The notes beneath the pieces are model-generated. The model did not search any database. It had not been told where the DNA came from and saw only the letters and a list, made by a program, of their open reading frames with translations. Of a stretch of 64,000 nucleotides of DNA, positions 34,864 to 47,995 are shown one piece after another. The DNA is from Dichetophora obliterata. Its lineage: Eukaryota > Arthropoda > Insecta > Diptera > Sciomyzidae. A program made the translations under genes and the position numbers. The DNA is taken from positions 97,217,175 to 97,281,174 of the forward strand of contig OY986437.1 of assembly GCA_963920525.1 (NCBI GenBank). The letters are read 5' to 3'. Numbering within the stretch: the stretch's first letter is position 1; every line of letters starts with the position of its first letter.

Positions 34864-37171
34864 TCTATACTATTATATAAAAGGAGACTCACGAAATTGA
34901 TCCAGAATAAGCTCAGTAACCGCTGAACCGATTTTGATAATTCTTTTTTTATTCGATTCCTATGATAATATAGATTGTTATAGCTTACCAAGTTGCCTTA
35001 CCAAGCTTCTCTCAATATAACACGGCAGCCATGTTGTGTAGTTAAGATGGATTCACTGATAACCTTCAGAATGTTTTTGTGTAATTTAAAATAATGTTAA
35101 TCAAGTTGAGAGCGTGCAGAAATTCTTCTCTCTGAGCGAAAGCTGAAGGTGATCAGTGAATCCAGCTTTACTTTCATTGAGATTCTTGCTTTCATACATT
35201 GTTGATTAATTTTCTTTGCAAATGTTTTGAAGAGAGTTGCCAGAATTTAGTTATAAGCATTAAGTATGTTTAGCAGCCTTGCCAGCCAGCTTTTCCCCAC
35301 TTGAGATTGTGTTAGTCTATCTCTACAAATATATAAAAGCGTTGTAACACTGATTTTTGACAATCACGCAAGAACCACTCAACCGATTAACACGATATTG
35401 GTATCAAATGATTTGTTATTTTAACTTAGTCGTAATATGCTATGTTAGATTTGCCACGTCTACTTTTCATGCCACTTTTTGCAAAAAATGCTATATTTCA
35501 GACAATTTTGGTCGTATGAGACTAGAATTTGGTAATCTACGTTGTATGGTTACGTTCGCTAACTTTACTAAAAATGGACAGGACCCACTAAGTCCACTTT
35601 TCGGGGGATAAGCTTGGAGTAAAGCAAAGTGCACTAGGCTTAAGCTGCATTGGGCTGAAATTCTGGCATTCTATTGTTTCGAGTATGAGGTGGTTTAAGT
35701 GAAAAAATTTAGCCACACCGCCATTACCGCCCAGAATTAAACGAAAATGGTATATTTCGAACGGTTTTGGTCGTATTAGACTAAAATTTGATAATTAAGT
35801 TCATACGGCTACTTTCGGCAACTGTACTAAAAATGGCAAATACATAAATTTTTTTTTGAACAGCGTGAAAATTCGTATAAAGCAGTAAGGTGGTCTGCGG
35901 CAGGACAACGTCTGCCGGGCAATACTATACATCAATAAGAATGCTGTATACATCAGAAAATTCTGATGTATTCTACAAATTCACAAAACGATCATAAAAA
36001 TTTCATTGAATTGGGTCAGGACAAAGTCTACTATAACTATAACGTTAACTATGAATATATAGATAAGGAAAAAGATTAAAACATAGATTTATGTATATAA
36101 CTTTAGAATAGTTTGAAATATTTTTCACATAATTATTTTTTAAGCTTTATTTGAAAATGTTTTTCACATAAATTAGTTTTTAAGATGTAGAACATTGCGA
36201 AAACAATAACAAAAGCATTTTAGGCAAATTATTTTTCATCAAAAAGTCATAGAGGGGATAGGTGGCCAATGATTTTTAATGATAGACACTGTTTGTGTCA
36301 AAAAAGATGAATTTTTGCAGATAAATTATGTTATATGAAAGAATAAGAAAAATGAAAATTAAAAAAAAAAAATTAAAATTAAAAATAAATATGTACAACA
36401 AAAGTAACTCTTGGCCTATTTTTGAGTACAAGTTGGATATTTAGAGGTTCTGTGAAAACAATATAAAACATTTTATTGGTGAGGTAACAGTAAACCTTTT
36501 CTCATTTTCCCAATTTAGTTAATTGAACTTTCAAGCAAAGAAAATTTGATTAAAATCGATTTGAAAATGGCGGAAATGTTTGCTTGCTAAGTCAAAACAT
36601 GAAATTTCAATCGTTTTTTTCTCATTTTGAGGCTTAAGAAAATGAGTTATACTGAGAAAATCTATAGTTTTGAGATGTCACAATGATTTTAATGTCATAA
36701 TTAAAAAAGGTTTTTTTAAAACATACCTTATATCCGTACAAAATATTTCCGAAAAGAAAAGATTTTAATTTTTACCCTTAATTTTATTAATAAACGTCTG
36801 TCCATACAAAAATGCATTGTTGTGCATTGAGAAAGTTTATAGTTTTTGAGATATCGCCATAGTTGGATGTCATTATAACGGTCTTTTTTTTAAGTTTAAG
36901 AATATATTTATTTTCAGAATATATGTAAAAAATTACAAAAAAAAAGCCAGTTAAATTTATGTCATCATAACAATTACATTTTAAATAAAATATTCAAATT
37001 AAATAAAGTAATTTTTTAATATATATACCATTTTTTCATAATCAAACAAAACAAACACAATAATTTTTATATTTAGAATTTGATTCAATATAATACTTAA
37101 ATTTTAAGATTTAAAATTTTTACATGGTATTTAATATTTTTATCGCAGGCGAAGCAGCGGGTATTTGCTAG
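34864..37171 (+). mobile_element. Non-autonomous Helitron, 2.3 kb, complete ends
   Basis: It begins TCTATACTATTATATAAAAG after A and ends GCGGGTATTTGCTAG before T, the A/T target and TC...CTAG termini of Helitrons. Deleting it rejoins the interrupted endonuclease frame of the CR1-like element (SNYIL then NNDLILVCGDF) with no lost or gained base, as expected for insertion without target duplication. It has no Rep/helicase frame. The interior contains the dispersed minisatellite unit (35.45-35.85 kb) and a Harbinger-like MITE. Confidence 0.9.
35045..35167. mobile_element. Harbinger-like MITE nested in the Helitron
   Basis: 123 bp; AGATGGATTCACTGATAACC at the left, and GGTGATCAGTGAATCCAGCT at the right as its inverse. 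TTA flanks both sides (35042-35044, 35168-35170). Same family as 7243-7380. Confidence 0.78.
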
Positions 37172-38164
37172 TTAAGAATATAGTTAGACAAGTCAGAGAA
37201 CAATGGATCTACAGAATGACATATATTGGGGTTATACACACAAGAAACTACAATTTTAGTACTATTATAAGAAATACATATGGTAAGATATTCAATTCCA
37301 GGACCGCTTGATTTACTCAGAACTTTGGCATTTAGGTAAGATTTGTAGTAAACAGCAACTCCACCACCTTTTTTATCAGATCTGTCATTACTAAAAATAT
37401 TATAACTATTTACACTACAGATTGCATCGCTTATATTACTAGACAGTCACGTTTCAGAAATACAAACGATATCAACTGATGACTCTTCAAAAACATATTT
37501 TATAAAATCCAACTTAGCCATGTTTAGGCTTCGGGCATTAAAATGAACAACATTAAGACTGACATGTTGTCTACACAAAACCTGAATTAAAGTTTTCTGG
37601 TTTTCATTATTGCCAAACAATAACCTGCTAGGTTCCGACAGAAGAAGTCATAAAATGGGAGAAATATTTAGGCCAATAAGATGAAGAAAGAAGATTAGCA
37701 ACAAGATTTAAAATAATAACAAATATAGAATACAATAAACTAGTTCTAAGGAGTAACAACATTCGATATAATATTATGCAGTTCATCAATACTACAATAC
37801 ATGCACGAATACCAACAGCATATTTTTCCATCCTGATAAACACTGAACCCCGATAAGCGAAAGCATTATAGATTCTCTTTTGACGCTTAAGAGTAATCAC
37901 AGCTTGTAGAATTTTCCGTGTATCAGCATCTAAACCTTCATGAATAAAAACGTTGCTGTCAAAATTAAACCCAGCATCTCTCAAATTAACAGCTAAACTG
38001 GTTCGTTTTCGATACGCTGCAAAAGCTTTCAGGATACGGTTGCGATCGTAGGGGCAGAAATATTTTATCACAATTAGCGCATTAAAATGTTGAAGAAAAT
38101 AAGAAAATTGGTCCCTAAATCTGATGACGGCTACAGCAAACAAAAAAACAATAATGATAATGAT

Positions 38165-38560
38165 TTACGGAGATGCATTTAGAATGTCCAAACTGTTATC
38201 CAACTGACTGATATCTTGGAAAGATGCAAAGTTGATATCACTGCTATCCAAGAAATGCGATGGAAGGTACAGGGTTGATTCGGCATGCACCCTGTGATAT
38301 CTACCACAACGGCCATGTGGAGAATATCGAGTTAGGATGCAGATTTGTAGTTGGAAAGAGATTACGACGCTACGTTCTGCGATTCACACCTGTGAACGAA
38401 CGGATTGCCAAAATCCGCATCAAGGTTAAAATCTTTAATATAAGCCTAATATTTGCACACGCTCCGACAGAAGACAAGAACGATGAGACCAAAGAAACTT
38501 TCTACGAGCGCACTATGGTCTATATGACGATGCTAGCGCGAATTAATGATAAAAATCGAC
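38165..38560 (+). pseudogene. RTE-type endonuclease fragment
   Basis: DITAIQEMRWK, then after a stop YHNGHVENIELGCRFVVGKR, RYVLRFTPVNERIAKIRIK and FNISLIFAHAPTEDKNDETK form the middle of an exonuclease-endonuclease-phosphatase domain. Such frames in insect annotation are often mislabelled as craniofacial development protein 2. No reverse transcriptase follows. Confidence 0.8.
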
Positions 38561-38579
38561 AAAACTTGTTTTGCCCAAA

Positions 38580-39226
38580 ATAAGTTTTTGAAGTTGGTAA
38601 CATACTTGTTATGAAATGAGGTATCTGATAACAACTCTTATTTAAATTTTTAACCTTGCAAACACAATCAAGTACCGTTAATTTGAGATCTTTGCTCTTT
38701 TGTGCATCATAATAAAAAGTCAATACCGTGTACTAAGTGGTTTCCGTACATTTTTGTACTGATTTTCAATATTTTAACCAAGGAAAAAAAAATTCTGAGG
38801 GTAAGTTTTATATTTCACTTAAATTTTTAAGCTTTATTATAAACAGTTTAGAATAACTTTCAATGTTGTTTAAGAAAATGCAGGAGTTACAACATATTTT
38901 TTTAAATCGTCATTATATATGTGTCAATCTGAACAATAAAATAAGTGCAGCCGTTGAAATTTTTGACATAGAAAGTAAAAAATATGCTTTTTTAGATGCT
39001 AGTAATTCTTGTAGCCCATGATTCAATCATATAGGTCATGCAGTCGTTTGTAAACGAAGTTCTTTTTCAGCTACCATACAAACATCTTCTACTGATTTCG
39101 ATGCTATTTTTAAATACCCCCGCGATTTAAAACTAATCAAAGAATGCTGATTCATTTCACCCTGTAAATCTTTTTTGCATTCGTTGTATTTTAAAACTGA
39201 TTCTAATTTGTCTGTGGTGATTTTAA
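38580..39226. other. No supported gene
   Basis: AT-rich serpin intron sequence with short chance frames on both strands. Confidence 0.4.
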
Positions 39227-39228
39227 TA

Positions 39229-39668
39229 GGGCTATTCCCAGTTACGGGCAAATAGCTTTGCAAATGTATGCCCTACCAAATATTTGCCATCAACTGTGAG
39301 CACACTTTTTAGAACACTGTTGCAAACGAAACTCACAGCTGTTTTGGAGGGAAAAAAACAACACGAACAGTATTTGTGGTGTTTTTCATTATTATTTATC
39401 AAAGTGTATTATTTATCAAAGTGAGTTCCATATCAGAGTCTGTTAATTTTGTTTTATTAGCGGCGTTTGGTTAAAATGTGACAGCTGATTGATTGGCAAA
39501 TAAGTTTTGCCCATGCTCGACTGTATGCAATGCGATTTTAGTGTTGCAAATTTGACACAGTCGGGCAAATGCAAATCTGTACATTTTGTTGTTGTGTTGA
39601 AAATATTTGCCATCATATTTTGCAAATGCCACGATGCCACGCTATTTGCCCGTAATCGGGAATAGCCC
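39229..39668. mobile_element. MITE with TA target duplication
   Basis: 440 bp. GGGCTATTCCCAGTTACGGG at the left is mirrored by CCCGTAATCGGGAATAGCCC at the right; TA lies on each side, as for Tc1/mariner-type insertion. The short minus-strand frames inside are incidental. Confidence 0.72.
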
Positions 39669-39729
39669 TAATGTAAATCTGTTGCAAAATGTTAGTGAAA
39701 ATTATGTTTTTTTTCTACCTGTGGATTAA

Positions 39730-42325
39730 ATATTATTAATAATTGCATTCCCACCCGTTACATGCATAGTTGTGAACCAAGTCTTCTTGATGTTTGTTTA
39801 GTCTCTGATATATCTCTACTTCTCAAATTTGATCAGATAACTTTCTTGTCTGATCATGATTTTTTTTGTAGCTTCAATATGAGACTAGGTAGAAACTCTC
39901 CTGCTTTTACTTATCATAACTTTAAATAAATAGATTTTTCTGCCTTATTTCAAAACTTAACTTCCATGCAATGGAATGATTGCTGGTTTTATGACTCGGT
40001 TGATGAGAAGCTTAAGGTTTTTATGGAGAAGTTAGATGTTATATTTGCTCATCATGTTCCGTTACGTACTGTTCAAGTTTCAAATAATTGTTGTCCGTGG
40101 TTTACAAATCGTGTATTAGTAGCTGTTAGACTAAGAAATAAACTACATTCAAATGGAAAACAATTCCTTCAAATGCAAACTGGGATGACTTAAGAAGAGC
40201 TCGAAATGCTGCTACTGTCATGATCAGACAAGCAAAGATCAATTTCTATAATTCTAAGCTGAACCCAAACTGAAATTCCAAACATTTATGGCAGAACATC
40301 AAAAGATATAGAGTGTTTAACAAAAATAGCAGTGAGTGCAACTTAGATCCTGATGAGCTCAATAACTTTTTCTTAGCAAGCGGAAACCCTGTCTCAGCAA
40401 GCAGTGCTAACAGTGTAGAGTTGCCAGTCTTGATTAATAACTCTCAGTTATCTTCCTTTGAATTTCTTTCTGTAAGTGAGGATTACGTTGCTAAATGCAT
40501 AATGAATATCAACTCAAATGCTGTAGGTATTGTTGGAATGCCCATAAAATTTATGAAATTAGTATTGCCTTTTATAATATCGCCTCTTACTCATATCATT
40601 AACCATTGTTAAACATGCTCCCAATTTCCTGATTTATGAAAGGCTGCCACGGTCTTGCCTGTAGCTAAATCTTCTTCTGCATCTGTACCAAATGACTACA
40701 GACCTATAAGTATACTGCCTGCTCTTGGAAAAGTCTTTGAACGTATTATGGCTAACCAAGTTTCTGAATACCTAAAATCAAATAAGCTACTATCACCGCT
40801 GCAGTCTGGTTTTAGAACTGGACACAGTTGTGCTACTGCAGCAGTTAAAATTTTTGATGACATCAGAATTAATTATGATCAAAACTATCTCACTCTATTG
40901 TGCCTGATCGATTTCTCTAAAGCGTTTGATTCAGTAAATCATTCACTTCTTTGTAAGAAGCTAAGAAAATTCTTTAAGTTTAGTTCTGGTTCTGTAAATC
41001 TAATATCTAACTATTTGGAAGGTAGGATGCAACGGGTTAAAGTAGGAAATGTTTATTCGTCTCTTAGAGCAGTTCATACTGGAGTTCCTCAAGGGTCTAT
41101 CTTGGGTCCACTCCTGTTCTCTATATTTATTAATGATATTTTTTCAGTTTGTAAATTCGCATCTGTTCACGCTTACGCAGACGACGTTCAACTCTATCTA
41201 TCGTCACCTACCAGACTCTTAGAAGACTTGACTGAACTAAGACTTGACCTCGCTGAATAATTGGGCTAATAAAAACTTGCTTCTTATTAATATTAATCTA
41301 AAGTACTTCCTATTGCTAGGAGTAACTCATGCTTCATTGATATCCCTCCCCTGTTTATAGGAGCTCAGCAACTTGAATTTGTGCTTAAAGCAAAAAAATC
41401 TAGGATTCATGATTAACTCTAACCTTACTTGTATAGACCACATAAACAACACTATAGGGAAAATTTATGGGACTTTACGTTACTTACGCACTTCTTCAAA
41501 CTTCACACCTCTTGAAACTCGTCGCAGACTTGTGGTACAATTAATAATGCCCCATATTACATTTTTTGACGTCGTATATAGTCAGCTTGATTCAAACTCA
41601 TAGCATAAACAACTTGTGGTTTTTAATAACGCGGCTAGGTATGTATATGGAGTTAACCGATATGATCACATTTCTTTAAGAAGTAAAGACAATCTTGGTT
41701 GTGGCTTATTTGAATATTTGAGCATTCGAAACACTATATTTTTATGCAAAATTATCCACACCCATAGCCCAGAATTTTTTTTTTTAAAACTCCAATTTTT
41801 TCAGTCTGAGCGGTCAACTAACCTAATTGTTCCTAGACATAACTACCTAAATAGTAGCAGATTCTTCTTCATCAGCACCATTAGATCTTGGAATGAACTA
41901 CCTAACTCTCTTAAACAAATAATCTCTCGAACCAGCTTTAAACATGCCATTTTTATTTATTACAAAACTTTAAATCAATAAACCTATAACTCTATTTTAT
42001 GCTATTTTTTCTAATCTTATCTATGCTTTAATCTTAGCTATCTTCCTCTTTATAATTTCCTTATTTTTAATTGCCGATTGTATTACTTGAAAGTCAATAA
42101 GACCCTTAATTGTAATCAAATATTTGTTTAATTTTTAATGTTTCATATTGTATTTTTATATTTTTGAATTTCCTTTAAAATTTTATTGTTAATTGAAATA
42201 TTTCTAATGTAATGTTAGTTTTAAGTTACTTTTTATAAACTCAATGTTCATGTTTAATGTAGTACTATAAAAGACTTAGTCTTAATGTACACCATAATAA
42301 ATAATAATAACAATAATAATAATTT
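39730..42325 (+). mobile_element. CR1-like non-LTR retrotransposon, 5'-truncated
   Basis: Starts inside the endonuclease C-terminus (FDQITFLSDHDFF), continues through WNDCWFYDSVDEKL, and includes a long reverse transcriptase frame (40655-41260: DYRPISILPALGKVFERIMA, CLIDFSKAFDSVNHSLL, GVPQGSILGPLLFSIFIND, HAYADDVQLYLSS) followed by thumb and C-terminal pieces (41373-41603, 41616-41981). Frameshifts and stops separate them. The 3' tail ends in ATAATA/CAATAA microsatellite repeats, usual for CR1-group elements. The YADD catalytic motif is intact but the whole frame is not. Confidence 0.88.
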
Positions 42326-42479
42326 ACACACAACAAACCCTGCTATAAACTTAACTACATGTTCTGTATATTCACTTAAAACACTAGGATCTGCATAATA
42401 ACTATGATACTTAAAAGTTGGTTCTCACTTTCATCACAATCGACGGTTCTTAAAATTACTCACTGCTGTGTCTTAATTG

Positions 42480-45400
42480 TTTGATTTAATGGGGTTTGAA
42501 CTGGCAGGTCTAGCATAGCGCGACCTACTCGACCTACTCGGACTCGGCGACTCTGAGGATTCTGGACAGGCTGAGTATAGGAATTGACACGGAGGAAGCT
42601 AGCATTGCCGCAGTCCCTAGGGACACTCAACAATCTAGCATTTCTCAAGTCCTTCACAATATTCCTGGTTTAGAGACCGAAGACGAGCTTCTCAACTCCG
42701 ACTTCGACGCGTTCTACAGGACTACTAAGAACTATCTGCTGAAAATGAAGGACGCAGACCCGACCACTCTAACCTCCAGGGACAAGACCCTCATAAAAAA
42801 TCACTCAAAGAAAAAGGAAGCCTTTGAACGTCACAATGCTCCAAAGCATCGATGACCGAAGTTGCTACAACTCTGTCTGCTCCCATTGATGAGGGTCTGA
42901 GCAAGGCTGGTCCACCGCTCTCCAATGACGCCTAAAACGACAAACGGGAGAGTGGAACTGGAGACAAAAAGATGAGGAAAAGAGGCAGGAAGAAGAAGAA
43001 GGGGATAATGCTGAACCGTCCCAATCAAATGTTGCTATAGGTGAAAAACGGGGTTGCGGTACCGGTGCCAGCAGGGGTAGAAATGAAGGGCAAACGACGG
43101 TTCAGGCAGGTCCTTCTTACTCAAATGTCGTTAAACTCTCACTCGCGTGAGCGGGTAACGGGAGTTTAAGAAAGGTGGAACCAATAGCCACAAGGAGAAG
43201 GTACGGAGATACAATGTGAACCCAAGGTTACCTCAAACAGGGACCAACCGGGGGTTGACCACGAAGGTAGAACCTCCGCGCACAGCTGGTTCCACGGCCA
43301 AACGGAAAAGATCTGCAGATGAGGTCGTTGCGAGTTGCTTGAAGCGCAGTAAAGTCGGGGGGAGCTTCGAGACGGACACAGAAGGAAAGTTGACAGGGGA
43401 CAAATGGCTGCTTGTGGAAAAGGAAATCCTTAAAGCGATGATGGCTAGCGTCGAACACGGTGATCCCGAAGATTACAAGTTCGACGGTGCTGGCTGGCAA
43501 CAAGGAGTGAAAGTTATCGGATGTGGATCGAATAAATCGATTTATCCCGACCGAATAAATCCTGACCAAAACCATCGCCAATATTGGTGAAATTTGGAAG
43601 GAAGCTTCACTTAAGGTGATCTCAAAATCCACGCTTCCGCTTCGCCACAGGGTATAGGTGTGGATACCACCTCCTGCTTCCCATGAGGATGTATCTATAC
43701 AGAAACTATTGGCAGCGCAGAATAAAGACGCCAAAATTCAAGAGTGAAAGCTGGCTAGGTCGCAGAAAAGTCACGGCAGCGAAGGGAAAATTCTTCTCTT
43801 TTCTGTTGACGCTGTTTCTATAGGCTGGCTTAAATTTGGCAGACATACTTAAATTTGGCCTCGGAACTATTAAGGTGAAGAGGCTGAATCAGCAACTGCT
43901 GAGAGAAGGAGGCAGCTGCAAGTCGTGCAAATCAACTTGCATCACTGTAAAGCAGCAACCGACGACCTGATGCTGTGTCATCGGTTGTGACGCAAACGCC
44001 CATCACTCGCAATGGGGCAGCACGAACATCAACAAAAAAGGGGAGTCTATTTTCGAATTCATCATTACCACAGACCTTATTCTATGTAACAGGGGCAATA
44101 AAGAGGTAATAGGGCCAACTTTTCAGGGGCAATAAAGGGGTAATAGGGCCAACTTTTCAGAATAGGGTCAGGGAAGATATAATTGATCTTACTTAAGAGA
44201 GCAATTCAAAACAGGCTGTAGTCGATAACTGGGAGGTTTCAAAAAAGGAGTCGTTTTCCAACCACTATAGGATCCTCTTTACCATCGACTACGATCCTCA
44301 CATAAGGAAACGATTTAGGAACCCATTAAAAACAAACTGGGATAGGTATTCAGTCTATTTCAAGCAGAAATATTGCAGACCTAGGCACAGAATATCTCCC
44401 AAACGACGCATCCATTGACAATGCAGTCGAGTTCATAACGGGAAAAATGAACCAGGCTTGCAAGAAGTTTTGCCCAACGTCTCGAGGTCGCAAAGCTACA
44501 ACTGCGAGTTGGTGGACCAGCGACCTTAAAAAGAGGCGATCAGAAGACAGAAAACTTCATCGGAAAGTAATGATAAGTAGGCTTGAGCAAGACTGGACAA
44601 CATACCGATCCATGTTAAATGCCTATACAAGGGAAGTAAGAAGAGCTAAGCGAACATCTTGGACAAATTTCTGCGAGTTCATTGAGGATACCAGTGAAGC
44701 CGCCAGACTTCGAAAGACGCTATCTAAAGACCCATCGGTCCCGGGGTACATTAAGAGGTCTGACGGATCCTGGACAGAATCCAGTCAAGAAACGCTATTG
44801 CTAATCATGGAAAATCATTTCCTAGGAGCTAACAGCAACCTGGAAGTGACAATACCAGAACCCTTACAGGAACTCCCCAACATTATTACAAGGTCAAATG
44901 TAGAATGGTCGATTGAGTCCTTCAAGCCCTACAAATCTGCAGGGCTTGTCTGCCATCCTGTCTGCCATGATGCAACATGCCCTTCCCAGAATCATGCCCT
45001 GGCTTAAAGCAATCTTCACCGGTTGTAACAAGACAGGATATGCTCCAAAAATCTGGAGAGAAGTGCGAGTTGTCTACATTCCTAAAGCTGGGAAACCGAT
45101 ACACTCAGCGCCAAAGGATTACAGGCCTATTAGTCTCTCATCGTTCATGATGAAAACGATTTACCTTAATGGTAAATCAGTGAAAACGGCACAGCATGAG
45201 GTGGTTTCAGTCATAGAAAGAACCCTTCATCACAAAGAATATACTTTAGCTACTTTTTTGGACATCGAACGCGAACAGATTCCATAAAGAATGCTCCAGT
45301 TGACAAAGGAGTCAACAGTAAATAAAATGCTCAACAGCAGACGTATAAGCTCACAAATGGGAATGAGTGTGGTGAGGAAAAAGGTTACAAAAGGCACACC

Positions 45401-47210
45401 GCAGGGAGGAGTTATATATCCCCTGCTGTGGCTGATTGTGGTTGAAAAAATTCTCACTGCACTCAAAACTGGTGGAACAAAAGTTGTAGCCTATGCCGAT
45501 GACGTCGCCAGCCTAATATGCGGGAAATACCTGCAAACAGTTAGCAAACTAATGACTGGGGCATTGAGTGAGCTATAGCGGTGGGCAGAATCGAAAGGAC
45601 TGGGTGTAAACCCAACAAAGACCGAACTCGTTCTGTTCACAAGAAGAAGGAAATAGAAAGTTTCACATTACCGAAACTGAACGCAGTAACTCTGAAGCTT
45701 TCCACGGAAGCTAAATACCTTCAAATTATCCTTGAAGAAGAAAGAAGGAAAGAAGGAAAAAAGCACTATGCGCTCTTTACGCATGCTAGAGAGTCTTTGG
45801 CAGGAAATGGGATCTGCGACCGCACATAATCCACCGGATGTATACAGCAATCGTGAGACCTATTCTTACCTACGGCTCTTTTGTATGGTGGACGATAGCG
45901 CACAAAAAGAGCTACCTTAGCTCCTTAACTGGAGTCCAAAGGTTAGCATGCATAGGAATAACTAGAGCCATGAGATAACACGCTACAGGCGGGTCTAGAA
46001 ATGATTCTAAACCTTCTCCCCATAGAAGAGGTTCTTAAGTGTTCGGCGACCAAAAGCGCGATTCGCTTCAACGAATCACAAGCGTGAAAAAACAACACTT
46101 TCGGGCATGCATCTGTTCTGAATCTCTTTGGAACCGAAGAATCAAAAAGAGCAACCGACTATATCATACCCAGTATGAGATTCGGCACAGAATACACCAC
46201 ATCCATCCCCAACAGACAAGAATGGGAAGAAACGGCTATAGAATTCAATGGCAATCTAAAACTATATACTGATGGTTCCAAAATGGAAAACGGAACTGGA
46301 TCAGGTGTATATTGCGAAACGCTACAAATCAAAGACTCCTACAAACTCCCCAACTACTGTAGCGTTTTTCAAGCAGAAATATACGCTATTGAAAAAGCTG
46401 CACAGGCCATTCATAGGAAAAATCTTACCCCCACAAGGGTAGTTATTTTCGTGGATAGCCAAGCGGCCATCAAAGCGCTGAATAGTAAAACGACGAAGGC
46501 TCGAATGGTACAAAACTGAAAACTGGCACTGAAAAGTATCTGCAATACCCACAACGTCACTCTCTGCTGGGTTCCCGGACATAGCAATATCGAAGGGAAT
46601 GACGCAGCGGATGAGTTGGCTAGGGGTGGAGTAACCGGAAGTAAAAACAGAGCTAATACAGATAAGCGTCCAATAGGTGTCGTCAAAAGGAGTATAGACC
46701 TTAAAGCCAGAGATAATGCTAACACTAACTGGGCCTCCAGAGGTGATTGCAACATATCTATAAGGCTCTGGCCGGAGCTAAGTGAGAAGAAAACCGAGAG
46801 CCATCTGCTTTTGGCCAAACGAGAAATCCGGATTCTTGTGGGAGTTCTAACAGGTCATTGCCACATTTGGGTAATGGCCAATAGAATAAACATAACAGCC
46901 CCAGACTTTTGTCGGAGCTGCAAGGATCCGGAAGAAACAGAAACAATAACTCACCTTCTATGCGAATGTCCAAGTCTACAGAATCGTCGACTCCGATATA
47001 TGGGGAACAGATGTTTCAAAGACCTGGAAGATTTATTGAACACAACACTGCTAGACATCTGGAGGTTCATAAAAAGCACAGGTTGGTTTGAGGAATAATC
47101 GAAATAATTATGGTTATTATGGTACTACGATGAAAATAAAAAAGGGATTCGCAATGGACCTATAAGCCCCCGCGGTAACGGTGCACAACCCTATTTACCT
47201 AACCTAACCT
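42480..47210 (+). mobile_element. LOA-like non-LTR retrotransposon, near full length, degenerate
   Basis: ORF1 relics come first (ETEDELLNSDFDAFYRTTKN at about 42680; KWLLVEKEILKAMMASVEHG at 43402-43460). The second frame starts near LQVVQINLHHCKAATDDLML (43920, endonuclease), then a linker (44447-45007, VPGYIKRSDGSWTESSQETL), reverse transcriptase (WREVRVVYIPKAGKPIHSAP, KDYRPISLSSFMMK, GTPQGGVIYPLLWLIVVEKI, VVAYADDVASLICGK), RNase H (LYTDGSKMENGTGSGVYCE, VIFVDSQAAIKAL, CWVPGHSNIEGNDAADELAR) and a zinc knuckle (CRSCKDPEETETITHLLCEC). Many frameshifts and stops. GC content is visibly higher than in the surrounding intron. Confidence 0.9.
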
Positions 47211-47219
47211 CCCCATAGG

Positions 47220-47940
47220 TACTTAAATATAAAATTTGTATATTTTCAAACGATATACAATTACCTATACACTCTTTCCTAATTTTAAATCTAATAATAA
47301 GCTTCTTATAAGCAGCTTTAAATTGCTGAACAGAAGGATTATCATTGTGACCTAAGTGAGAGCGAACTGAACTAAAAGATAGTTCTAATGATCTTGATTT
47401 AATTTATAAAATGTTATAAAGAATAAAATTCCACTAGCTATAAATCTATCATATATAACTTTATATTCCTAACACATGCAATTATACATACAAATCCTGT
47501 CTTTCTGCGGCTGCTAATTACTAACTGACCATTAAGAATGTGAAGCTGACTTATGTACGATACAAAATTGTTTTCAAAGGAAATTAGACTGCCTATATTT
47601 GCATTGCAAACGGCTTTTTCAAAGCCGAATTTATATGCTCCTACTATTTAAAATGTCGAAAACATTATTAATATATCTAATGAACTTTACGTAGCTTCAC
47701 TACCTTAAAATTCTGGCAATCTTAGTTCTTCTCTACAAAAATCGAATGCATCTGCTACAGATTTACTAAGAGCTTGCACAGCGAGCCTTACCTGAATTTT
47801 CTGATCAAAGAAATATATATGTGCCCTTTTAAGCTTATTCCCTAAATTCAATTCTTCTTTTTCCTGTAATTCCACTAACTTCTGAAGATACTGCCATTTT
47901 ATAATATTACCATCCGAAACCTTAAACTCTCCCATTTATT
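47220..47940 (-). pseudogene. P-element-like transposase relic, C-terminal half
   Basis: The minus strand shows three family segments in order: KLVELQEKEELNLGNKLKRA followed by VRLAVQALSKSVADAFDFCR (frame 47935-47705), then FEKAVCNANIGSLISFEN and SRRKTGFVCIIACVRNIKLY (about 47640-47450), then ELSFSSVRSHLGHNDNPSVQ and FKAAYKKLI (about 47390-47290). These are hallmark blocks of P/THAP9-type transposases. The THAP DNA-binding domain and terminal repeats are not visible. It adjoins the LOA-like element, which probably inserted into it. Alternative: a domesticated THAP9-like gene piece, but stops between the blocks argue against function. Confidence 0.75.
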
Positions 47941-47995
47941 GCAGTATACGTCACACGCTTAAAAATTTTTTCTGATTTTAATTAAATGTATTTGA

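Larger units (their letters stand above)
32262..38160 (-). mobile_element. CR1-like non-LTR retrotransposon, interrupted by a Helitron
   Basis: The minus strand carries an ORF1-type C-terminus (38143-37628: FNFDSNVFIHEGL, LKRQKRIYNAFAYRGSVFIR), then an endonuclease (HFNARSLNMAKLDFIKYVFE, SET followed by a stop where the family has Trp, DLILVCGDFNINLLNN) and reverse transcriptase pieces (34320-33775, 33775-33527, 33530-33081, 33023-32673) with GVPQGSILGPLLFSIFIND and HAYADDIQTYLSS. Several frameshifts, stops and a poly-G expansion show it is dead. It closely resembles the element at 39.7-42.3 kb. The 3' end at about 32262 is approximate. Confidence 0.85.

Noticed and set aside
38260..38583. 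A host craniofacial development protein 2 gene
   Set aside because: The sequence is an endonuclease fragment of an RTE-type retroelement; that gene name is a common mislabel.
44922..46973. Minus-strand open frames across the LOA-like element
   Set aside because: They run antisense to recognisable reverse transcriptase and RNase H sequence.
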